Source: Puniceibacterium sp.
Lineage (GTDB): Bacteria; Pseudomonadota; Alphaproteobacteria; Rhodobacterales; Rhodobacteraceae
Assembly: GCA_024636635.1 (NCBI GenBank)
Contig: JAGXGV010000062.1
Coordinates: 1 to 33,427, forward strand
Length of the DNA stretch: 33,427 nucleotides
Direction: 5' to 3'
Position 1 is the stretch's first letter, and each line of letters starts with the position of its first letter. Under the pieces are notes generated by a model. The model made no database searches. It was not told the origin of the DNA and was given only the letters and a program-made list of their open reading frames with translations. Made by a program: the position numbers and the translations under genes. This document shows, in pieces, positions 1 through 7,882 of this stretch.

Positions 1-220
1 CGGGGGCGCCGGTTGTCACCCATATACCGTGGAACATGGCGAAAAGCCCGGCCTTTGCCGATGACGCCTCTTCGATCACGGTCCGGTCCGCGAGAACCGC
101 CTCCAGTGTGGCGGCCGCATAATTGTCACCACTGCTCTGGCTGCCGGTGAGTGCGCGCGCATAGCGGCGCAGGTATGGCAGAGCGGCGCCGACTTCGCTG
201 CTGAGATCCACCTGTGTCAT
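1..220 (-). CDS. phyR: PhyR, GSR anti-anti-sigma response regulator (partial, N-terminus)
   Basis: The first 73 codons are present; the gene runs off the left edge. The protein begins MTQVDLSSEVGAALPYLRRY and continues RARALTG-type sequence, which matches the sigma-like N-terminal domain of PhyR. In the known pathway, phosphorylated PhyR exposes this sigma-mimic domain and captures NepR, which frees EcfG. The receiver domain would lie outside the window. The start is the ATG at 218-220. The gene diverges from nepR-ecfG, the usual alphaproteobacterial arrangement, and a GGAAC-N16-CGTT promoter lies just upstream on the same strand, which suggests EcfG autoregulation. Identification is firm from both sequence and context. 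Confidence 0.9.
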   Translation of the reverse strand, partial: MTQVDLSSEVGAALPYLRRYARALTGSQSSGDNYAAATLEAVLADRTVIEEASSAKAGLFAMFHGIWVTTGAP

Positions 221-247
221 ATTTCTTGTCCTTCCTGCCTTTTTTCT

Positions 248-279
248 GGAACCAAACGCTTGCAGAGCCAGTTAGTTCC
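248..279. promoter_or_regulatory. Overlapping divergent EcfG-type promoters (phyR / nepR)
   Basis: On the minus strand, GGAAC (279-275) is followed after exactly 16 nt by CGTT (258-255), a perfect match to the EcfG consensus, and points at phyR. On the plus strand, GGAAC(C) (248-252) is followed after 17 nt by aGTT (270-273) and points at nepR. Each -35 lies beside the other's -10, so the two promoters occupy the same ~32 bp. The elements are seen directly; the assignment to EcfG follows from the known consensus and the locus. Confidence 0.8.
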
Positions 280-310
280 CTTGAACAGCACGGCCAAGCG
301 GTTTTTTGTC

Positions 311-330
311 GTACCTTGACCCAATGGTAC
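311..330. repeat. Dyad GTACC-N10-GGTAC in the nepR leader
   Basis: An inverted repeat (311-315 and 326-330) sits in the ~165-bp stretch between the EcfG-type promoter and nepR. It could be a hairpin in a long nepR leader or an operator. Nothing else was recognised between 281 and 447. Confidence 0.35.
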
Positions 331-447
331 GATTATCCATCGTGCAACCGGGGCAGTTTCGCAAGGCACAGACGTATGGTACATGCGCAGATGTCAAAAT
401 TGGGTACGGGTGGATGCAGGGGCACATCCGAGCAGCAAGGTAGAACT

Positions 448-612
448 ATGGCGCAGGATCGCAACAAGGCACGGCAGTCGCAGGTGATCGACGAAAACCT
501 CAAGCGTGTGTATCAGGATATGCTGGATGAAAAGGTTCCCGACCGGTTTCTTGATCTGTTGTCCCAGTTGAAGCAACAGCAGGAAAACGGGAATCATGAG
601 GGGTCGAAATGA
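448..612 (+). CDS. nepR: NepR anti-sigma factor
   Basis: A 54-residue protein whose core, DENLKRVYQDMLDEKVPDRF followed by LDLLSQL, is the conserved two-helix NepR signature. NepR binds and silences EcfG in unstressed cells and is removed by phosphorylated PhyR. The ATG at 448 gives the normal small NepR size. The open frame extends further upstream to 214, but that extension has no NepR-like content and would cover the promoter. The stop overlaps the ecfG start (ATGA, 609-612), implying translational coupling, so anti-sigma and sigma factor would be made in a fixed ratio. Confidence 0.92.
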   Translation: MAQDRNKARQSQVIDENLKRVYQDMLDEKVPDRFLDLLSQLKQQQENGNHEGSK

Positions 613-1166
613 GTGGCGATCCAAGAGATGAAATCGTGGAACACCTTCCGGCGCTTCGGGCTTTCGCGCTAAGCTTGACGCGCAATGGTGCGCTGGCAGA
701 CGACATGGTGCAGGACAGCCTGGTCAAAGCCTGGACCAAGATCGACAGCTATCAGCCGGGCACCAACATGCGGGCCTGGCTGTTCACCATCCTGCGCAAC
801 ACCTATTATTCGAACCGTCGCAAGGCGGGGCGCGAGGTTGCCGATGTGGACGGTATCTACACCGCGTCGCTGTCCGAAAAGCCGGCCCATGACGGCAGAC
901 TTCAGATGACCGACTTTCATGCCGCCTTTGCCAAGCTGAACGACGAACAGCGCGAGGCCCTGATCCTTGTCGGAGCTTCGGGCTTTTCCTATGAAGAGGC
1001 GGCCAACATGTGCGGCGTCGCGGTCGGCACCATCAAGAGCCGCACCAACCGGGCGCGTGCCCGGCTTGCCCAACTGATGCATCTTGACATGGGCGAGGCG
1101 CTTGAGATGACGGATGGTGCCACTCTTGCGGTAATTTCGGGCAACAGAACAGCCTCGGTCGGCTGA
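609..1166 (+). CDS. ecfG: EcfG, general stress response ECF sigma factor
   Basis: A 185-residue ECF sigma factor. Region 2 spans about residues 8-75 ([20 protein letters not shown], then [20 protein letters not shown]) and region 4 about residues 103-155 ([20 protein letters not shown], then [19 protein letters not shown]). There is no extra C-terminal domain. It directs RNA polymerase to GGAAC-N16/17-cGTT promoters, several of which are found in this window. It overlaps nepR upstream by 4 nt, and the kinase start follows its stop by one base. Neighbourhood (phyR, nepR, kinase) and sequence agree. Confidence 0.95.
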   Translation: MSGDPRDEIVEHLPALRAFALSLTRNGALADDMVQDSLVKAWTKIDSYQPGTNMRAWLFTILRNTYYSNRRKAGREVADVDGIYTASLSEKPAHDGRLQMTDFHAAFAKLNDEQREALILVGASGFSYEEAANMCGVAVGTIKSRTNRARARLAQLMHLDMGEALEMTDGATLAVISGNRTASVG

Positions 1167-1167
1167 C

Positions 1168-2895
1168 ATGATCGGAGCGGCAGGGCCTCGTCCGCTGCCA
1201 GGCGGACTTGCGGCGCGTATTATCGGCTTTCTGTCCATCGCCCTGATTCCGCTTGGTGTGGTTGCCTATCTTCAGACCGCGCAACTGAACGAAGAGACCC
1301 GTGCCCGTTCGCAGCTGAGCCTAGAGGCGCTGACCGAATCCGCCGCCTCGGGCGAGCGGCTTACCATCCTGCGCACGCTGGGCGCGGCGCAGGCGCTTGG
1401 CTCGGCGGCGATGCTGTATCAGGGGGACGATGCGCAATGTTCGTCCGTTTTCGAGCAATATGTCGCGTCTCAGCCGGATGTGTCCTTTGCGGGAATTCTG
1501 TCCCAGGATGGCATGCTGCGCTGTTCGTCCGCGGGTGAGACCATCGATATATCGAGTTCGCCCAACTACCTTTACATCGTCGAAAACCCCCGTTCGACCG
1601 TGCAGCTGAACGAAGCGCCCCGGATCAGCCGGGATTCCGTGCTCATGCTGGCCGAGCCGTTCTTTCGGGACGGCGAACCGGCTGGATATGTCGCCATCTC
1701 GATCCCGTCCGTCGGCCTGCGCGACCGGAAACTGCCGGCCGAGAACAGTGACATCGAGGAGTTGCTGACTTTCAACACGTCCGGTCAGGTGCTGTCCTCG
1801 CGGTCGCCGCGGGAAAATACGGCAAGGCTGCTGCCCGATGCGCTGGATCTTGCAACGCTGGCCGAATCTGCCGCCAGCAGCTTCAAGGCGCGCAGCGCGG
1901 ATGGCAGGACGCGGATCTTTGCCGTTGCGCCGCTGGTGCCGGGGCTGGTCTATGCGCTGAGCATCTGGCCCGAGGACAGCAGTGCTGCGACCGCCGTTCA
2001 GAGCAACGATTTCGCCAAGCTCCTGCCGTTCCTGATGTGGGCGGCCAGTGTCATCGTCGCCTTTCTGGCGATCAACCGTCTGGTGATCCGGCATATCCTC
2101 ACGCTAAGCCAGCAGATGCGCAACTTTGCCCGTAACCGCCGGGTGCCCCAGGAAACCGCGGGGGCGCAGATGGCGCTGGAATTGCGCGACATGGAAAGCG
2201 ATTTCCTGCACATGGCCGATGCCATCCTTCAGGACGAGGCGCAGTTGGAAAATGCGCTGCGCGAAAAGACCATCCTGCTGAAAGAGGTTCATCACCGGGT
2301 CAAGAACAACCTCCAGCTGATTTCGTCGATCATGAACATGCAGATCCGTCAAAGCGACACGGAAGAGACGCGCATCGTCCTGCGTCGTCTTCAGGAACGC
2401 ATCCGCGGGCTGGCGACGATCCACCGCAACCTTTACCAGACCGAAGACCTCAGCCACGTCGATGCCGGCCGCCTGCTGGACGACCTGATCCGCCAGATGC
2501 CGTTTGTGTCCGAACACGGCAACCAGCGGATCACGCTTGAGACCGACCTGGAGAATATCGAACTTTACCCCGACCAGGCGGTGCCGCTGTCGCTTCTGAC
2601 CGCCGAGGCGATGACCAATGCGGTGAAATACATCTGTCCCGACGAAATGGGCGTGCAGAGCATTGCGGTACGGTTCAAGCAGCTGGACAGGAGCCAGGCG
2701 ATGATCGAGGTGCAGAACACCTGCCATCCCGATCCGATGACCCCCCCGGAAAGCGCCGGTCTGGGATCACGGTTGATCCGGGCCTTTGCCACGCAACTGG
2801 GTGGAGAACTGGAACAACACGCCGACGGCGGCATCTATACCGTGCGTGTCGAATTCACGCTGACCGACTTCATTCCCGAAGCCGGCGATTACTGA
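1168..2895 (+). CDS. Membrane sensor histidine kinase, HisKA_2/HWE type (GSR kinase)
   Basis: 575 residues. There is an N-terminal membrane helix at about 15-36, a periplasmic sensor region of ~245 residues (probably Cache/PAS-like, by size and position), a second membrane helix at about 285-307, then a linker and a kinase core. The phosphoacceptor box is [20 protein letters not shown] (phosphorylated His375 or 376), characteristic of HisKA_2/HWE kinases. The ATPase domain shows an N box ([13 protein letters not shown], ~476-488) and a glycine box ([11 protein letters not shown], ~532). It starts one base after ecfG stops and is very probably cotranscribed. Kinases of this family at phyR loci phosphorylate PhyR. 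The signal sensed is unknown; the sensor contains two cysteines (Cys91, Cys119). Confidence 0.88.
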   Translation: MIGAAGPRPLPGGLAARIIGFLSIALIPLGVVAYLQTAQLNEETRARSQLSLEALTESAASGERLTILRTLGAAQALGSAAMLYQGDDAQCSSVFEQYVASQPDVSFAGILSQDGMLRCSSAGETIDISSSPNYLYIVENPRSTVQLNEAPRISRDSVLMLAEPFFRDGEPAGYVAISIPSVGLRDRKLPAENSDIEELLTFNTSGQVLSSRSPRENTARLLPDALDLATLAESAASSFKARSADGRTRIFAVAPLVPGLVYALSIWPEDSSAATAVQSNDFAKLLPFLMWAASVIVAFLAINRLVIRHILTLSQQMRNFARNRRVPQETAGAQMALELRDMESDFLHMADAILQDEAQLENALREKTILLKEVHHRVKNNLQLISSIMNMQIRQSDTEETRIVLRRLQERIRGLATIHRNLYQTEDLSHVDAGRLLDDLIRQMPFVSEHGNQRITLETDLENIELYPDQAVPLSLLTAEAMTNAVKYICPDEMGVQSIAVRFKQLDRSQAMIEVQNTCHPDPMTPPESAGLGSRLIRAFATQLGGELEQHADGGIYTVRVEFTLTDFIPEAGDY

Positions 2896-2916
2896 AGGGA
2901 CAGGACCACTCTGGAC

Positions 2917-3861
2917 ATGAGCGTTCGCCTGCATGATCTTCCCGCGCCCCGAACCTCTGCGGGAGAGCTTCGTCACGTCGGTGTCGAGGTGGAACTGGGC
3001 GGTCTTTCCGAGGACCGTGTGGCACAGCTGGTGCAAGCGCATCTTGGCGGCGTCCTGGGCGACCGCACCGAACAGGGCTACATGGTCAAGGGGACCTCGC
3101 TGGGTGATATCGAGGTCTATCTCGACAGCCGATATCTGGCCTATGCCAGCACACAACTGGAAAAGCGAGTGCGCGCGATTGCGGCGGCGGTTGTCCCGGT
3201 CGAGATCGTGACCGGCCCGCTGCTGCCTGCCGCCATTTCCACGCTGGACGACCTTCTGCGCATGTTGCGCGCGGCCGGGGCGACCGGCACCAAGGCGGGG
3301 ATCTTTCTGGGCTTCGGCGTGCATTTCAACCCTGAGGTCGAAGGCACCGGGATTGGTGACATCCTGCCGGTGCTGACGGCCTTTGCCCTGTACGAGGATG
3401 CGCTGCGGGCAGAGGCGCATATCGACCTTGCGCGCCGCGCCCTGCCGTTTGTCGCGCCTTATCCCCGCGCGCTGGTGGATGCCCTTGCCCGGGGCGGCAT
3501 CGCGGACATGGCGGGGCTGATCGACCTTTATCTTCGCCATGCTCCGTCGCGCAACCATGCACTGGACATGCTGGCGCTGTTCTCGCATCTCGATCCCGTC
3601 CGGGTCGGCAGAGTGATGGACCTTGAACCGATCTCGGCCCGGCCCACCTTTCATTACCGCCTGCCGGACTGCCGCATAGACGAGGACGACTGGTCGCTCG
3701 CGCTTGAATGGAACCGCTGGATCCTGATCGAACGTATTGCCGCAAACCCCGCGCTGCTGGAACGGCTGGCGGTTGCGTGGCTGGAACATCGCGCCTCGTT
3801 CACCACGTTGCGGGGGGACTGGGCCAGAACCTCGGCCCGGATCGTAGAGGCAGCGACATGA
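2917..3861 (+). CDS. Putative amidoligase (glutamine-synthetase-like fold)
   Basis: 314 residues. Near the N-terminus lies HVGVEVELGGL (Glu24 and Glu26) and in the middle GFGVHFNPE (~137-145). Together these resemble the metal/ATP-binding E-x-E and H-x-N elements of the Amidoligase_2 family, which is related to glutamine synthetase and gamma-glutamylcysteine ligase. Such enzymes would form an amide or peptide bond at ATP expense; substrate and product are not known here. It begins 21 bp after the kinase stop and overlaps the following glutamine amidotransferase (ATGA, 3858-3861), the pairing known for this family. Placement inside the GSR operon is the interesting part. The family call is good; the function is unassigned. 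Confidence 0.8.
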   Translation: MSVRLHDLPAPRTSAGELRHVGVEVELGGLSEDRVAQLVQAHLGGVLGDRTEQGYMVKGTSLGDIEVYLDSRYLAYASTQLEKRVRAIAAAVVPVEIVTGPLLPAAISTLDDLLRMLRAAGATGTKAGIFLGFGVHFNPEVEGTGIGDILPVLTAFALYEDALRAEAHIDLARRALPFVAPYPRALVDALARGGIADMAGLIDLYLRHAPSRNHALDMLALFSHLDPVRVGRVMDLEPISARPTFHYRLPDCRIDEDDWSLALEWNRWILIERIAANPALLERLAVAWLEHRASFTTLRGDWARTSARIVEAAT

Positions 3862-4619
3862 GCCTGCGGCGCTCTGGACCGCGTCCGGTGATCGGTGTCA
3901 CCGTGTCGCGCCGGTCGGGCTGGCGGATCTTTCCGCTGATGTGGCTCAGCCTGCGGATCGCGGGTGCGCGCGCGGTGCGTTGGCAGTCCGGATCGCGCAA
4001 GGTTGACCTGGATGCGGTGGACGGGGTGGTCATCGGCGGCGGGGACGACATTGCCCCGACGCTTTATGGCGGAGAGTTGCGCATGGGGGTGCGGCTGGAC
4101 CCGGAGCGCGACGATCTGGAAAAATCCGTGCTGCAGGGCGCGTTCGAGCGGCGTCTGCCGATCCTCGGGATTTGCCGCGGCTCGCAGATGCTGAACATCG
4201 TGCTGGGCGGGAACCTGCATCAGGACGCCTACAGCGTCTACGATTCAAAGCGGTATACGACGATCCTGCCGCGAAAATGCGTGAACGTGACGCCGGACAG
4301 CCTGCTGTACCGGGTGACCCGCAAGAACCGGTTCCACGTCAACGCGCTGCATTCGCAGGCGGTGAACTGCCTGGGCGATCAGCTGCGCGTGGCCGCGCGC
4401 GACAGCGGGGGCATGATCCAGGCGATCGAGCGCACCACCGATCCGTTTGCGATGGGTGTGCAATGGCATCCCGAGCACCTGTTCTACCGCCGCGCCCACC
4501 GCCGTATCTTTGCCGCTTTGACCGAAGCGGCCCGCGCCCGCGCAGCCCGGATGGGTCAGATCCGCGCCGCCGAGGACGAGGCCCGGGCCGAGGCGCGCCG
4601 TCAGGTTCCCGGCACCTGA
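3858..4619 (+). CDS. Class I glutamine amidotransferase-like hydrolase (peptidase C26 type)
   Basis: 253 residues. The nucleophile elbow GICRGSQ places the catalytic Cys at 106, and VQWHPEH supplies His204 and Glu206, completing a Cys-His-Glu triad. GGGDDIAPTLYGGE is typical of the gamma-glutamyl-GABA hydrolase (PuuD-like) branch. The open frame extends upstream to 3708, but the ATG at 3858 overlaps the amidoligase stop by 4 nt and gives the family's normal N-terminus (GPRPVIGVTVSRR). Paired with the amidoligase it may supply ammonia or hydrolyse the amide product. A charged, Arg/Ala/Glu-rich C-terminal tail of ~35 residues follows the domain. Confidence 0.85.
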   Translation: MSLRRSGPRPVIGVTVSRRSGWRIFPLMWLSLRIAGARAVRWQSGSRKVDLDAVDGVVIGGGDDIAPTLYGGELRMGVRLDPERDDLEKSVLQGAFERRLPILGICRGSQMLNIVLGGNLHQDAYSVYDSKRYTTILPRKCVNVTPDSLLYRVTRKNRFHVNALHSQAVNCLGDQLRVAARDSGGMIQAIERTTDPFAMGVQWHPEHLFYRRAHRRIFAALTEAARARAARMGQIRAAEDEARAEARRQVPGT

Positions 4620-4641
4620 GCATGTTGCGAAAAAGTTGATA

Positions 4642-4661
4642 CCGGTTTTTTAAGAAACCGG
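4642..4661. terminator. Stem-loop after the GSR/amidoligase operon
   Basis: CCGGTTT (4642-4648) and AAACCGG (4655-4661) form a 7-bp stem with a 6-nt loop 22 bp after the amidotransferase stop. No T-run follows, so termination by this element alone is uncertain. A second dyad, GTGCAT-N8-ATGCAC, lies at 4686-4705 in the same convergent intergenic region. Confidence 0.4.
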
Positions 4662-4796
4662 CGTACATCCGAAAAATATAGCGTGGTGCATGAATACGGA
4701 TGCACGCGACACGCTTTTGGCTATGCACGCCACCCCGGCCAAAGCGATGTCAGGCTGATCCCGTGTCATAGCGGTCCCATTTCAGACGGCAGCCTG

Positions 4797-5525
4797 TCAG
4801 ATGGGCACCATGTAGTAGTTGTGCAGGTTCTCTTGCCAGGTCCGGTCCAACCGTTCGATCTGGTCGATCTGCGGCGCGGATTCGAGCGTTTGGGCCGTGA
4901 TGTCAAGCACCAGATGCCCGCCGGTTGCGCGATGCCGCAGCATTTCGAACGGCACCACCAGCAGCTTGCCGCGCAGCACGCTTCCGTTGTCCACGACCAG
5001 ATGCGTGACGCGCCCGGACCTTGTGTCCAGAAGCAGATCGCCAAGGGTTCCAAGTTCGCCGTCACGACCGAAGATTTCGGCCTGGAGCCAGCTGCGGGCG
5101 GGTTCGAACCGCTCGATCGCCGCTTCGGCGCGCGGATCGTTCTGCATCTCGGGTTGGTCCGACTGCATCCCGGACATTTCCGAAACCATCGCAAGCGGAG
5201 CATAGGTCGATCCGAACGGCCCCACCACCAGGGGCGGCAGCGCCGAAAGGATCGGGCCAAGCGCGTCATCGTCGCCGTGCCAGCGGGGTGCGTCGGCAAA
5301 CTGGTCTGGTGTTGCGTCAAGCAGAACTTCGCCGGTTTCGGTGTCGATGTCACCGACAAGCGAGGCCGCGACCAGCGTCTGCTGACTTTCCAGCCAGGCC
5401 CCGGTATCGACCACAAGGTATTTCATCCTGCCCCCGGGAACGTTGAACAAGAGATCGGATATGGCATATCCCTCGTCCCCCAGACGCGCGCGAAACCTTA
5501 TCAGGTCATTAAAGCTGGTGAGCAT
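4797..5525 (-). CDS. Two-domain PRC-barrel protein
   Basis: 242 residues. Two PRC-barrel-like segments are visible: about 18-75 (GYAISDLLFNVPGGRMKYLV, then VDTGAWL) and about 146-215 (LGDLLLDTRSGRVTHLVVDN, then GSVL). They share the pattern D-x-x-G/R-x-x-x-LVVD-x-G. A Met/Gln/Asp-rich linker separates them. The ATG at 5523-5525 is chosen because an AAGGAGG ribosome-binding site lies at about 5533-5539; the open frame extends further upstream but through promoter sequence. PRC-barrel proteins of this kind are often stress-induced in alphaproteobacteria, and a GGAAC-N16-gGTT element upstream on this strand fits control by EcfG. Biochemical role unknown. Confidence 0.82.
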   Translation of the reverse strand: MLTSFNDLIRFRARLGDEGYAISDLLFNVPGGRMKYLVVDTGAWLESQQTLVAASLVGDIDTETGEVLLDATPDQFADAPRWHGDDDALGPILSALPPLVVGPFGSTYAPLAMVSEMSGMQSDQPEMQNDPRAEAAIERFEPARSWLQAEIFGRDGELGTLGDLLLDTRSGRVTHLVVDNGSVLRGKLLVVPFEMLRHRATGGHLVLDITAQTLESAPQIDQIERLDRTWQENLHNYYMVPI

Positions 5526-5547
5526 GGTGTTGCCTCCTTGCATCCCA

Positions 5548-5597
5548 AACCCGTGAACGGCCTGCGGGTTCCGGAACCATGCCGCAACAGTTGCGTT
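5548..5597. promoter_or_regulatory. Back-to-back EcfG-type promoters
   Basis: The palindrome GGTTCCGGAACC (5567-5578) carries two -35 elements facing apart. On the plus strand, GGAAC (5573-5577) is followed after 16 nt by CGTT (5594-5597), a perfect EcfG promoter for the 44-residue gene at 5629. On the minus strand, GGAAC (5572-5568) is followed after 16 nt by GGTT (5551-5548), a near match for the PRC-barrel gene. The minus-strand leader would be only about 16 nt. Confidence 0.75.
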
Positions 5598-5628
5598 CGC
5601 CCTTCGACAGCAACGTGAGGAAAGAGCA

Positions 5629-5763
5629 ATGACGACGGACGTATTCATCGCTGGATTGGCCGCGCTCACCCTGATCGCCGCCCTCATTCTTGTGCTTACC
5701 AGCAAGCGCGACATGAACGAAATGGACGACCCGTCCAACAACGACCGGTCCTCGATGGGCTAG
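5629..5763 (+). CDS. Small membrane protein, 44 residues, predicted GSR member
   Basis: The sequence starts MTTDVFIAGLAALTLIAALI, has one membrane helix at about residues 6-25, and ends in a hydrophilic tail rich in Asp, Asn and Ser (SKRDMNEMDDPSNNDRSSMG). The start has a GTGAGGAAAG ribosome-binding region 5-13 bases upstream. A perfect GGAAC-N16-CGTT promoter begins 56 bp before the ATG. Being short, it would be missed by length cut-offs. No family was recognised. The membrane topology and the EcfG promoter suggest a stress-induced inner-membrane peptide; its function is unknown. Confidence 0.7.
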   Translation: MTTDVFIAGLAALTLIAALILVLTSKRDMNEMDDPSNNDRSSMG

Positions 5764-5784
5764 GGTTGTGACCGCGTCACGACC
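5764..5784. repeat. Imperfect palindrome related to the 22-bp palindrome downstream
   Basis: GGTTGTGACC and GTCACGACC flank a CG centre directly after the stop of the 44-residue gene. Its half-sites (GGTTRTGACC) match those of the perfect palindrome at 5799-5820, with 14 bp between the two elements. Confidence 0.45.
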
Positions 5785-5798
5785 ACGCAACCAGACCA

Positions 5799-5820
5799 GG
5801 TTATGACCGCGGTCATAACC
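5799..5820. repeat. Perfect 22-bp palindrome
   Basis: Half-site GGTTATGACCG (5799-5809) is followed by its exact reverse complement (5810-5820), with no spacer. It could be a protein-binding site (TGACC/GGTCA half-sites) or a cruciform/hairpin. It lies between the small membrane protein and the terminator. Confidence 0.6.
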
Positions 5821-5845
5821 GCGCGTTCAAAAGCGCGACGTGACA

Positions 5846-5872
5846 GGGGCAGGCCCGATCCTGCCCCTTTTT
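5846..5872 (+). terminator. Rho-independent terminator
   Basis: GGGGCAGG (5846-5853) and CCTGCCCC (5860-5867) form an 8-bp GC-rich stem with a 6-nt loop, followed immediately by five T (5868-5872). It would end transcription from the small membrane protein gene. Confidence 0.85.
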
Positions 5873-5880
5873 CGTGTCCA

Positions 5881-6008
5881 AATCCCGGGCAGCCTGAATC
5901 CCGGGCAGCCTGAATCCCGGGCAGCCTGAATCCCGGGCAGCCTGAATCCCGGGCAGCCTGAAACTTGTGCAGCCCGATCGTCGTGCAGCCTGAAATCTGT
6001 TCAGCCAG
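5881..6008. repeat. 16-bp tandem repeat, five exact plus three degenerate copies
   Basis: The unit AATCCCGGGCAGCCTG is repeated exactly five times (5881-5960). Three diverged copies in the same 16-bp register follow (5961-5976, 5977-5992, 5993-6008), each keeping the GCAGCC or TCAGCC core. Each exact copy holds the palindrome CCCGGG. It lies between the terminator and adenine deaminase. No gene is supported here: the minus-strand reading frame through it only reflects the repeat. Confidence 0.9.
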
Positions 6009-6139
6009 TGTTGCCTGCGCGGCTGCGCTTGCCGGAGTGCGCGCTTTACCTTGACCGCGGGATGCGGTCTGCTTGGGACAGTATCTGTCGTCCGGTTTCG
6101 GAGGGCCGGTTTTGGACGGACAGCACAAAGGGGACGCAT

Positions 6140-7834
6140 ATGGGCGATCTTACGCGACGCATCGCACAGGCACGGGGCGACGAACCCGCCGATCTGGTCC
6201 TGCGCGGCGGCATGATCTTCGATCTCGTGACGGGCGAGATGCTGCAGGGCGACGTGGCGATCTGCGACGACACGATCGTTGGTATCTGCGCCGACTACGA
6301 CGCGACGCGGGTCATCGACGTGACCGGCCTGATCCTTGTGCCGGGATTTATCGACACGCATCTGCACATCGAATCCTCGCTTGTCACACCGTTCGAATTC
6401 GACCGCTGTGTCGCGCCGCGCGGTGTCACGACAGCCATTTGCGATCCGCACGAGATTGCCAACGTGATCGGCGCTGAAGGCATCCGTTATTTCCAGGCCG
6501 CCTCCGAACGCTGCGTCATGGACATCCGCGTGCAACTGAGTTCCTGCGTGCCGTCGACCCATATGGAAACCGCCGGGGCGGAGCTTTTGGCCGCTGATCT
6601 GGCGGCGCTGCGGGGGCATCCGTCGGGCATCGGCCTTGCGGAGTTCATGAACTATCCCGGGGTGATCCACCGCGACCCCGCCGCGCTGGAAAAGATCGCG
6701 CTGTGCGAGGGCGGGCATATCGACGGGCATTGTCCGCTGCTGACCGGCCGCGATCTTAACGCCTATATTGCAGCCGGAATCCGGACCGAACACGAGGCGA
6801 CCAGCGCGCCCGAGGCGCTGGAAAAGCTGCGCAAGGGGATGCGGGTGCTGATCCGCGAAGGGTCGGTGTCAAAGGATCTGCACGCGCTCCAGCCGCTGCT
6901 GACCGAGCGGACATCCCCCTATATGTGCCTGTGCACCGATGACCGCAATCCGCTGGATATCGCCGAGCACGGGCATCTGGATTACATGATCCGGACGCTG
7001 ATCGCGCTGGGCACATCGCCGCTGGCCGCCTATCGCGCGGCGTCCTTGTCTGCCGCCGAGGCGTTCGGCCTGAAGGATCGCGGCATGATCGCCCCGGGCA
7101 AGCGGGCCGATATCGTTGCCGTGGAAACGCTTGAGGCGTGTAATGCCCGGAAGGTGCTGTGTGCGGGCCGGGTGGTGGATGACGCCGCCTTTGCCGCGCG
7201 CGAGGTGATCGCCCCCGTGGGCCGCAATTCGGTGCGCGCGCCACGGGTCACGGCGCCGGATTTCCGCGCCCGTGCCAACCGCAGCGCCACGGATGTCATC
7301 GGCATCCGCCCGGGCCAGATCCTGACCGATCACCTGCACGAGGATATTCCCGTCTCGGCGGGTGACAAACATCCCGATCCCGCCCGCGACCTTGCCCGGA
7401 TCGCGGTGATCGAACGGCACGGCAGGAACGGCAACATCGCCACCGGATTCGTGCGCGGGTTCGGGTTGCAGGCCGGGGCCATCGCATCGACCGTGTGCCA
7501 CGATCATCACAACATCGCCTGTGTCGGGATCGGTTATGACGACATGGCCCTTGCCGCCAACCGCCTGAGCGAGATCGAGGGCGGTTTTGTCGTCGCCCGG
7601 GACGGCAGGATTCTTGCCGAACTGCCCTTGCCGGTGGCGGGACTGATGAGCCTCGAGCCGTTCGAGGTGGTGCGCGACGCGCTGACCGGGCTGCGCCGGG
7701 CGGCGCGGTCGCTGGGCGTCACGCTGGAAGAGCCGTTCCTGCAACTGGCCTTTCTTGCCCTGCCGGTGATTCCATCGCTCAAGATCACGGATCGCGGCAT
7801 GGTCGACGTGCTGGCGTTCGAGATTCTGCCCTGA
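6140..7834 (+). CDS. ade: Adenine deaminase
   Basis: 564 residues, the usual size for bacterial adenine deaminase (adenine to hypoxanthine plus ammonia, purine salvage, cytoplasmic). An amidohydrolase core shows [14 protein letters not shown] (~67-80, His74 and His76 as metal ligands), then [23 protein letters not shown] and CTDDRNP, all typical of this family. The C-terminal part ([33 protein letters not shown]) is also family-specific. The ATG at 6140 has AAAGGGGA at 6128-6134; the frame is open back to 6008, but that region is tandem repeat and promoter. It stands alone, in no evident operon with its neighbours. Confidence 0.93.
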   Translation: MGDLTRRIAQARGDEPADLVLRGGMIFDLVTGEMLQGDVAICDDTIVGICADYDATRVIDVTGLILVPGFIDTHLHIESSLVTPFEFDRCVAPRGVTTAICDPHEIANVIGAEGIRYFQAASERCVMDIRVQLSSCVPSTHMETAGAELLAADLAALRGHPSGIGLAEFMNYPGVIHRDPAALEKIALCEGGHIDGHCPLLTGRDLNAYIAAGIRTEHEATSAPEALEKLRKGMRVLIREGSVSKDLHALQPLLTERTSPYMCLCTDDRNPLDIAEHGHLDYMIRTLIALGTSPLAAYRAASLSAAEAFGLKDRGMIAPGKRADIVAVETLEACNARKVLCAGRVVDDAAFAAREVIAPVGRNSVRAPRVTAPDFRARANRSATDVIGIRPGQILTDHLHEDIPVSAGDKHPDPARDLARIAVIERHGRNGNIATGFVRGFGLQAGAIASTVCHDHHNIACVGIGYDDMALAANRLSEIEGGFVVARDGRILAELPLPVAGLMSLEPFEVVRDALTGLRRAARSLGVTLEEPFLQLAFLALPVIPSLKITDRGMVDVLAFEILP

Positions 7835-7882
7835 AATTCTGCCGTGAAACGGCGCATATCCCTGACGGCGCGTCGGAATACC

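Noticed and set aside
2767..3789. A 340-codon minus-strand frame
   Set aside because: Antisense shadow of the amidoligase gene, with no recognisable domain.
4683..5618. A 311-codon plus-strand frame
   Set aside because: It is antisense to the PRC-barrel gene, which has two recognisable domains, a good ribosome-binding site and an upstream promoter.
5881..6008. Possible CRISPR array
   Set aside because: Units are 16 bp and directly adjacent with no spacers; it is a simple tandem repeat.
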